In this document: in pieces, positions 56,501 through 64,000 of the stretch
How positions within the stretch are numbered: position 1 is the stretch's first letter
Layout: each line of letters begins with the position of its first letter
From: Ulva prolifera
Taxonomy: Eukaryota; Chlorophyta; Ulvophyceae; Ulvales; Ulvaceae
Reading direction: 5' to 3'
Assembly: GCA_023078555.1 (NCBI GenBank)
Contig: CM041203.1
Location: 3,329,981 to 3,393,980 of the forward strand
Length of the DNA: 64,000 bases
Notes under the pieces: generated by a model
Databases searched by the model: none
What the model was told of the DNA's origin: nothing
Seen by the model: only the letters and a program-made list of their open reading frames with translations
Made by a program: the position numbers and the translations under genes

Positions 56501-59500
56501 TCTGCACAGAGCTGGAGGTCAGGCGCCGAGCTTGTGCAGCTTGACATGCATGGCTCAGATGCTCAGATGCTTGTGCAGGCAGCGCTGAGGTGTGCTGGGG
56601 TTTCTTGACGCGCAGGAGAAACCGCAGGTGCACCATCGTTGACCCTGGAGAGCAGTAACAAGTGTGGCCAATGAGCAGGGGCGCAGGCGAGCCCATGGTC
56701 TGGTGAAGCGTAAGATGCAGGCAGGCTGAACGTCAGAAAACACACGTCCAGACATGGTCGATCACCAGTTCCCCGCATTGCGGACTGTCGGCATTCATAG
56801 GAACGCAAAGGTCTACCCCGCCGCTACGCCTGCAGAACACAGGGTTGGATTTCAGGAGCGACAGGGAGAGCCGCACCTGGCTCCCGGCGCAGGGAGAGGG
56901 TGCTAAACGCCAGCATCTCGGCAAAGGAGAAGTCTACGCGCGAGTCAGTGCACTTCACCATCTCACGGCGGCGTGCCAACAGCTTCTTGATGTTTTCGTG
57001 GGGCGTCACCTCCGCGGGGATGTGTGTCAGTCCCCGGGCCACCTCCTGCAGTGTCCGCAGCGGCAGGCCGGTGCGGTACTGCACCAGGTCTGCACCTCGG
57101 GTCTCCTGCGGCGCCTGCACCGCAGCCGACAGCGTGTGCATGCCGTGCCTACTTGGCGCGCGGTGGCTACATGCTGACTGCGGCGCGTGCGTGAATGGCT
57201 CAACAGCTGGCGCCGGCGCAGGCGATGGGGGTGCGGTAGTACTGGCAGGAGAGTGTGGGCGCATGCGTGGGACATGCCAGAGTTGCAATGTGCGGTGCAA
57301 CCAGCCACGAAGGATGCTCTACAGGCGCCTCAGTGTGTGCTGGAGCTTTGCTCATGTAGATGTCGCAGTTGACGGCCCTTCAAGAAGTGGAGAGAGACAT
57401 GGAGGGCAGTGAAGGTGTGTGGCCTGAGCCATTTGGAGTAAGCTACCCCACGGCACAACTGCTGCGCAAGACGGGCACACAACCTCATTGCCACGACGGT
57501 GTTCATGCTGGCTCAGGCAGGCGGCGGGGGCTACGAAGGCCGCACCCGGTCTGCGAGTGACTTGAGGGCAGCCGCCTGCCACGAACTCTTGAGGAATTCC
57601 ATCGCCTTCTCCTTGTACGCCCCCTTCTTTGCTAGCTGGTACTCTGCATGCATGCTGCTGTGAGAGCAAACGCCTCGCCAGCACAGCACTTGCCCAGGCA
57701 GCTGCTGTGGTCTCACAACACGGTCGGCCGCTCACCTACAGACTCAGCATGCGCTGAGCCTCACGGGCTGCACAGCATGCACGTGTTGTGTATGTGCTTC
57801 ATGCATACGCGCAGCACAGCGCAGTGCACAAGTGCGGTAAGGTTATCAATGAGCAATGAGCTTCCAGCATCGCCAGCTCACAAACAGCCAGTCGATACTT
57901 TTGTGTGTGGGGAGGGGGGGGGGGAGCAACCATTCTCGTATCTGCTCTTGATCTTCGCCTCCCAGCCATCCAGCTCCGCCGCGGACACGACCTCATCGCG
58001 AATGAGCCGCTCTGCATACGTGCTCACAACGGACGGCTGCTGCTGGATGAGGCGCTGAGTCAGTGGCAGCGTGATGTCAGGGTCATCCTGCTCGTTGTGG
58101 CCATTGCGGCGGTAACCACACACGTCCACGACGATGTCGGACCGGAAGCGCCACCGCCACCGCGCAGCCGTCAGCATCGCAGCGACGACCGAGTCTGGGC
58201 AGTCCGCAAACGCGTGGATCACGGGGAGCCCGGCAGCCTTGGCGCAGTCTGTGCTGTGCAGTGAGGAGCGTCCCTCAGCGGGCAGCGTGGTGAACCCGAT
58301 TTGGTTGTTGATCACGATGTGCACTGAGCCTCCGATGCTGTACCCTGCCAGACGGCTGAGCTGCAGGGTTTCTGGGACGATGCCAAGGCCGGACATCGAG
58401 GCGTCGCCATGGATCAGCAGCGCCATTGTGGAGGCAGTTGACCAGCCACTGCACGCAACAGTGCAGAACTTTATTTGGGTGACACGCTTGCCTGTGCAGG
58501 AGCATCGGCCACACGCCCTACAACGCTTACATTCATATCCACACAAGGAGCCCTTGCTTGCAGTCGTGGACGTGCGGGGGCTGAAGCCAGCCACTAGGCA
58601 AGCTCCAACTTCAGCAGCCAGCGCACGGGAGGCATGCCGGGGTCACGACAGAGCAGCAAGCGCGGCACCTGTGGCGCTGCAGCGAGCGCACGAGCCCCTG
58701 AACCACGGGGTGGATCATCTCGAGGTGGCTTGGGTTGGGGGCGACGCTGATCTTCATGTCATCACCGCTGCACAACTGCCGCTCCACGGTGTGGCCGAGG
58801 TGGTACTTCACGTCCCCAACGCGGAAGCTGCTCTGGTGGCCCTCCATCTCGGCGCAAACCTCGCCGAAGGGCTTGCCAAGGAGGTTGTGTAGCACGTTGA
58901 GGCGGCCGCGGTGAGCCATGCCGATCTGCAGCTGCACAACGCCGCGGCGCGCGCTCTCCTGGCAGAAGTGGTGCAGCGCCGGGATGATGCTCTCGGTGCC
59001 CTCGAGGCCGAACCGCTTCGAGGCCGGGAACTTGGTGGCGAGGAAGCGCTCGAACATCTCTACATGGGCAGGGGTGTGGGCGGGCGGAGGGGCGGCCTGG
59101 AGGCTGTTGAGCGGCGTGCCGGTGGTAGCGCGTGGGTACGGCATCGTGGATGTGCCATGGGTAGCAAGAGCGGTCAGTGTCCCCATAAATTCATGCCATT
59201 GCCCTTGATGCAGTGCTTGCCGTGGTGTTCAAGAAACTGGCACAGCTGTTTGTCTACGCTACGTGCATGAATGACGCTGCCTGTGCTAGGGGTGTGCGGC
59301 CGCTGGTGCATGCATGGTGGGTGCCGTGGGTTGGGCGCTGAGAGGGGTACATACGTGCATCGGGGCACGCGGGCGGGGTGGCTGTATGGAATCAAGCGGT
59401 GAATGTTACTGTGACTGTTACAGAAAGCAAACGGGTACAAGCTGTGATACGACTCAATCATGCGAGCAGGGCACAGCGATTGCATGACCGTGGCTATGGG

Positions 59501-60328
59501 CATGGAGAAGTCGTACCAGCTTGTACGAGGTGCTTGAAGATTGACCATCGCTGTGAGTCTGGCAGCGGGGCTGCACAGTCCTGTGCAGCCTGGCGCATCC
59601 ACTCCTGCTGCTCCCAGCACTCGAGGTGATCATACTCGAAGCTCAGGTACTTGCAGTGGCTCTGTACCAGGCTGTCCACCAGCTCGTGCAGCGGCGCAGA
59701 TGTGGCTTGTGCTGCACGCTGGAAGAGCTGTGACAGGCATAGCAGCTGTGCAACAACCAGCGTCAGCGATGCGTGGCACTGCTGTTGACGGGCTGATGCT
59801 GACACACAGTCCAGCTGAGGATCAGCACAGGAATGCACCTCAACTTTGAGGAGAATGCACCTGTAACACTGAGAGCGAATGCCGACTCAGGGACCTGCTG
59901 GAACTGTCTGCCAGCATGACATGGCTCTTGAAGCCGGAGGTTCTGGGTCAGCCAACGGCTCTTCTCCTCTGGGGTCCAGTACAGCTGATATTCTGTGATC
60001 AACTTTGACAGCAGAGGCTCAAAACTACATAATGAAGCCAGCGTTACAAGCCTTGATCACATCCGCGGGGCAGTGCCAAAAGGTTGCTGGCGAGGGCATG
60101 CCTGCTGCCGTTTTGATGCTCCCCAAAGCCCTTCCATGGGCCTCCATTGCCCCGACGCAGAGGATCCAGATACGCCACAAGATGGCCCCTTTTGCGTATG
60201 AGTGACAGAAATACTTGTGCCTTCAGCTCATCGCTAGTCTCGATGCTGTTCGAGACGAGCCTAGGTGCGTGAGCGTCGAACTGCCGTGCCAAGGCTCTGA
60301 GCCCGCACCATGAACGTCGCGCGAGCAT
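53521..60328 (-). CDS. OGDH: 2-oxoglutarate dehydrogenase E1 component, mitochondrial
   Basis: Thiamine-diphosphate enzyme of the TCA cycle that decarboxylates 2-oxoglutarate and passes succinyl to E2. About twelve minus-strand exons are visible. Exon 1 starts at 60328 with an Arg-rich mitochondrial presequence ([20 protein letters not shown]) leading to [13 protein letters not shown]. Next are [17 protein letters not shown] (~59650), [17 protein letters not shown] with [19 protein letters not shown] (~59000-58870) and GDVKYHLG with VAPNPSHLE (~58800-58720). The cofactor region at 58420-58080 has [30 protein letters not shown] and [14 protein letters not shown]. Later exons carry [62 protein letters not shown] and [16 protein letters not shown]. 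The stop at 53521 follows [20 protein letters not shown]. An unusual EF-hand-like insertion lies at 55517-54915. Exon edges are approximate except around the insertion. Confidence 0.92.
54915..55517 (-). other. EF-hand-like insertion within OGDH E1 (spans one intron)
   Basis: Between [12 protein letters not shown] and [19 protein letters not shown], where human and plant enzymes have only about 15 residues (from memory), this protein has about 88. They are encoded by the end of one exon (to 55384) and the start of the next (from 55044), joined in phase. Two helix-loop-helix units are visible: [20 protein letters not shown] followed by RIMQKLGYL, and [20 protein letters not shown] followed by [10 protein letters not shown]. 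Spacing and hydrophobic pattern resemble paired EF-hands, but most Ca-ligand positions are not Asp or Glu, so calcium binding is doubtful. Confidence 0.6.
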
Positions 60329-60958
60329 CTATATGTGAATTATGTAGTAAGGAGCAGCAGGTATCCAACGGGGGTGGGCAGCTGTGTGTGCGCAAATCCA
60401 GTGATGCGCCCTGAACTATGCGATGTATCATGTTATCATGCCGAGACACGACTGCACGAGCCAAGACCTCGACCGATCAGCAAATGCCAGCGATTGCACA
60501 CAGTCTTATTTTGTGTGAATATCTGTCCCCGGGGTATAATAGCGTCGCTGATCTGCATTCTGCACAGCCGACGCGGGTGATCGCGACGGATGAGTCGAGC
60601 AGGGACGTCCCGGCGTGCATCGCTTACGCAGTACAGCAGTGCCGTCATGCCTCGATGGCATCATATCCAGATGTCCAACGCCATCCAGGAACAGCATCAT
60701 GCCCGATGATTACGTTGGCCTACTGGCTTACCAAGTTGAATTGCAGCATGCGAACGTGGTGATCGTGAAGTGCGCAGGAAGCTGAGAGAAGACCGCGTTC
60801 GAAGCGCATCGCTCTGCATGCGGCTATACTCCCCATTCATGCGAGCACCAGAAGGCTCAGGGCCAATAGCCTGAAACCTGATGGACATGCATCAGTTCAT
60901 CACATTGACACGATGGTCATATCACACTGTATTTTCCGATGGCAACGAGCTGCTGCAG

Positions 60959-61382
60959 CATGTGTTACAAGGATAGAGTCAGGGAGGCAGGCACAATAGG
61001 GTCATGCGCCACACGAACAGGAACGCCCATCGCACTGCCCGTCGACGCAGACCACAAACACAGGACCATGTTGACACCAGCCGCGCACACCAATATTGGT
61101 GTGTGTTACAAGGACAAACGCAGCAAGGCGGGCAGCACCGCGACAGAAGCAAACAGACGAAGCAAACACACCGACATGCACGCACGCGACACCCACCACG
61201 CCCAGGAGACTCACCACCGGCGCATCAAAAGACACAGATCCGCAGACCGCCAAGCACACACCCACACACCCACACACCCACAAACCCGAACCCACACACG
61301 CACGCACAGACCCCACGGCCGACACACAACATCACAACGGCACGCACGCACAGACCCCACGGCCAATATTGGTGTGTATGCG
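60959..61382. repeat. cluster of short direct repeats and CA-rich low-complexity DNA
   Basis: GTGTTACAAGGA occurs near 60961 and 61103. The palindrome CCAATATTGG occurs near 61090 and 61363, each followed by TGTGT. A 23-base unit ending GCACAGACCCCACGGCC is repeated at 61298-61320 and 61342-61364. A (CACACC)n-like tract lies at about 61250-61300. Confidence 0.75.
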
Positions 61383-62388
61383 TACCTCCACACACTCACT
61401 CTTGCACCCATGTACACGGCCACTCCAACAGACATGCACCCATCCTCACGCACACCGGTACCTCTCACAGTTGTACCCGCTCAGGAACACCCACCGCAGG
61501 TGCGGTCGAGGCGGCCAAACAAGAGACTGCCCGGCAGCTGCCGGGCGCAAGCCCCCCAGTCCGCACACCCAGACACCCTCCACCAAGTAGAGCCGCCCCT
61601 GCTCAGCATGCTGACCCAGCGGTGCCATCACCGCGTAGCTGTGGCGCATGTGACTGGCACACAGTGCTGGCCCTGCGTGACACCGCCATGACAGATGCTG
61701 GCCGGGTACCGGCCCTGATGCCGGGGAATTGCAACCGGCTAGCGGTGGCCCTTGCGTACCGGGCTGCCGTGACGGTGCGTGCAGCATCTGTGGTGGTTCT
61801 TTTTATGGGGGTACGCTGGTGGCATGGCATATAAAGTCGCCTCGTCTGGGTCGGTGTTGTCGCTCCTTGGCCTCTCGCAGAGCCTGTGCAGGGCGCTGGC
61901 TACAATGTAATATGCTTTGGTGCTCTGCCATGCAGTGGCCCGAGCTCGTGTAGTCACAAATGTGTGAGCCTCTTGCACAGCCTGCGCAGGACGCGGCTGG
62001 CTGCGAACCGGTCCATCATCCTGGAAGAAATTCCAAACTTGTATGCTCTTTCTGGCGAGCCCCCATAAGCTGCCACATGTGCGGGAGTGCGTACCGGGAC
62101 AGCTGGCACTGCAGAAATGGGAAAGGGCCTGGGTGACAACGCGCCTGGGGTGAGATGGCGGTGGGTGTGAGTGCTGTGGTGTTTTCTGAAGTCATTGTTG
62201 GGGACTTCGTGCTTGTGTACATGCCTAGTTTTTGGCAAACCACCCAGGGCTGCTTTGAAATCCAGTTGTGTCCTTCCAGCATGCATTAAATAGCATTTCA
62301 TGAGAAATCATGATCCCAGATTGGACACATGGATGTTATCAATCATAACCTGTGTCACAAACCCATGCGTACACAGTCTACGCCGCGA

Positions 62389-62393
62389 TTACA
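62389..62393 (-). terminator. candidate TGTAA polyadenylation signal of FAD synthetase
   Basis: TTACA on the plus strand reads TGTAA on the minus strand, 91 bases after the FAD synthetase stop; assignment by position. Confidence 0.4.
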
Positions 62394-62483
62394 CCATAAA
62401 AATCTGCCAGTAGCGCAGGCACATTGACATGTATGACACCAACTGCCGATATGGCAGTCAGAGACGGTCTGGATCACCCAGCT

Positions 62484-63860
62484 CTATTCTAAGAGCTCAA
62501 ACCGAACGTACTCGCCTGCATTGCAGAAGCTGGCAACATCCATTTCCACCAAGCATACTGCCTCTCCTACAGAAAGATCTACCTGTGCCATGCAGGTACT
62601 GCTACTGCCAGCATAAACATTTGCACGATACGTTGCGGCCATGGGCATCTGGGTCATTGCATCTGCTCCTGAAAATTTCCATACCCCCGCGCGTGTGGCG
62701 TGTTGCTTTAACGCTTCGCATGAGACCAGCAGAGCATATGGCCGGTCCAAGTGGCAGCTGACGCGGCCCACATCACCATCTTGGAGGCCTTGACGGACTC
62801 GTGAAGAAGAACATGCCTCCGTTTCGTTTGCATAAGCGGCGTCACGCAGATCCACGATTGATACCAGCATACCACGTTCTTCTCCGAGCTGCTTCAGCAG
62901 CGTGGCATCACCACTTGCTTTGTATCCTGCAGAACTCATACAGAGCGTGTTCTCACCATGTCAAGTCCTTGCTGTGACTGGCACTGGCAAGCGTATAGAT
63001 TTCAAGTTCAAGGCCGATACCAATGTACTGGCTGCATCGAGCACAGATTGACATGTGTCCCTGCGAAAACAAACAAGGTGCAATGATAAGTCTAGATATT
63101 GATGCTGATCTCTGCTTCTCGATTGTGAGGTCTTGCAAGGCCGCGTGCTGATTGTAAACAATCAGACTTGAGCCACCATGCACAAGACACTGCGACACGT
63201 GGAAAGGCACACCAAACCGGTAGTTGGATCCGACAACAACCCCTTTAACCTGCAGCTCATTCCACAGGAGATCCACAAACTCCGGTGCGGACATCTTTCG
63301 AATGCTAGCAAATGGGATGTTCCGTTGCATCGGTGTCATACCAGAGCAGTGCTGTGTCCACAGCGACAGTACTCTGCTGCGGTCGACTGCAGCCATCAAA
63401 GGTTTGCGTGGAGGAAGGCGCAACACCTGCAAATTGCGAATGCGTCAACACGCCGAATCGGGCAAACCCCCTGCAGCTGCCCGTTCGCCTGACACTGCGC
63501 ACCTTCCACATTTTTACACACATACAGATTTTGGCGAGAGTGTCAGGTAGAAAAACATACTTCTGCCATACCCCAAAATGATAATAAGCAGGGATACCCT
63601 TGTAACCGAGTTGCTTCCTCAACGAGGAATCTGTGACCTTTGTGCATGGCATCGAATTTGCCAAGCGCTACACAGACGCTGTAGCCATTGCCACTCAAGG
63701 GACTGCATATCGGACGTCGCCAGTCATCTCTCAGTTCTAAATATGTCTCTTGCGGAGACAATTGCTTTTCCTTCATAGATGAACATCTTGGGGGGCGGAG
63801 CGCTTTCCCTGAAGAGGATTGTTGCCTGTTGACGCCAACATCGGTGGCCAGGACACACAA
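62484..63860 (-). CDS. FAD synthetase (plant RibF-type, plastid-type)
   Basis: Transfers AMP from ATP to FMN to make FAD. Three minus-strand exons (63860-63561, 63426-63213, 62926-62484) join in phase (donors GTATGT and GTGTGC) to 318 residues. The nucleotidyltransferase motif GKFDAMHKGHR lies at ~aa 67-77, followed by CLLSFWGMAE, DRSRVLSLW, APEFVDLLWNELQVKGVVVG and SNYRFGYKASGDATLL, matching chloroplast RibF1/RibF2. SSSRVRQGLQDGDVGRVSCH is the conserved substrate-loop helix. The C-terminal part (YRANVYAGSSSTCMAQVDLS) keeps only a short beta-rich remnant and no riboflavin-kinase catalytic signature is visible, as in plant plastid FAD synthetases. The N-terminal ~60 residues are Ser/Arg-rich and could be a transit peptide; the ATG at 63860 is the first in a clean frame. 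Confidence 0.9.
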
Positions 63861-64000
63861 CGCTGGACGATGTCACTGTGATGCAACCTAGTTTTGGCTG
63901 GTCGGTTTGCAGTACCTGTGCCGTGCAATCTTGGCCAAGGCATGAGCGACACATGGCCCTTATACAGTCCGGATTGCGGCATGGTGCTGTAATTGCACAG

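Larger units (their letters stand above)
60329..62483. other. intergenic between OGDH and FAD synthetase
   Basis: Holds the OGDH promoter on the left and the FAD synthetase 3' flank on the right. No gene was recognised. The long plus-strand frame at 60939-61834 is His/Thr/Pro-rich because of simple repeats. Confidence 0.45.

Noticed and set aside
60939-61834. 250- and 276-residue plus-strand frames rich in His, Thr and Pro
   Set aside because: Composition follows CA-rich simple repeats in two frames at once; no family was recognised.

Overview
The window is nuclear DNA of a photosynthetic green alga, probably a trebouxiophyte-type chlorophyte (inference). It carries a chlorophyll a/b-binding antenna protein (CP26 type), a plant RSH1-type (p)ppGpp enzyme, a plant-type FAD synthetase, mitochondrial 2-oxoglutarate dehydrogenase and COQ4, and a cytosolic 40S ribosomal protein. 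All of these are split by many short spliceosomal introns. I joined exons by hand from splice signals, reading phase and family conservation. Ten genes were reconstructed end to end with every intron phase consistent: serine acetyltransferase, Nudix (5' end tentative), PPR, adenosine kinase, RSH1, COQ4, the ER coiled-coil protein, RPS16, CP26 and FAD synthetase. Tomosyn, the giant kinase, 2-oxoglutarate dehydrogenase and the IQ protein are only partly resolved. || Layout. 0.7-3.5 kb: a putative low-complexity protein (+). 4.05-6.09 kb: serine O-acetyltransferase (+). 6.4-12.8 kb: tomosyn/STXBP5-like protein (-). 13.3-14.6 kb: a non-autonomous terminal-inverted-repeat transposon with an 8-bp target-site duplication. 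14.9-15.9 kb: unknown (+). 16.0-16.7 kb: Nudix hydrolase (+), converging with a small PPR protein (-) whose stop codon is 4 bp away. 19.1-21.4 kb: adenosine kinase (-). 22.0-26.9 kb: IQ-motif/coiled-coil protein (+). 28.3-28.8 kb: unknown (-). 29.8-34.3 kb: RSH1-type RelA/SpoT homolog (+). 34.6-42.4 kb: giant TKL-like protein kinase (-), with a (TG)78 microsatellite just upstream. 44.8-46.0 kb: COQ4 (-). 46.4-48.5 kb: ER-anchored coiled-coil protein (+). 49.0-50.1 kb: 40S ribosomal protein S16 (+). 50.95-52.6 kb: CP26 (+). 53.5-60.3 kb: 2-oxoglutarate dehydrogenase E1 (-). 62.5-63.9 kb: FAD synthetase (-). || These are independent housekeeping genes with no operon logic. Several feed organelle metabolism: cysteine synthesis, FAD supply, ubiquinone, the TCA cycle, the plastid stringent response and light harvesting. 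|| Points that most deserve a second look: (1) a roughly 75-90 residue EF-hand-like insertion in 2-oxoglutarate dehydrogenase E1; (2) the intact 1.23-kb transposon with ~101-bp TIRs; (3) a long extra tail on serine acetyltransferase that still ends in Tyr-Ile; (4) an RSH1 whose synthetase motifs are eroded while the hydrolase motifs are intact; (5) a TKL kinase with HRDLT in place of HRDLK; (6) a perfect 18-bp hairpin in an RSH1 intron; (7) a tandemly duplicated ACGT-core element upstream of CP26; (8) heavy use of GTGCG splice donors and one GC-AG intron. I found no prokaryote-style system, CRISPR array, tRNA or rRNA.
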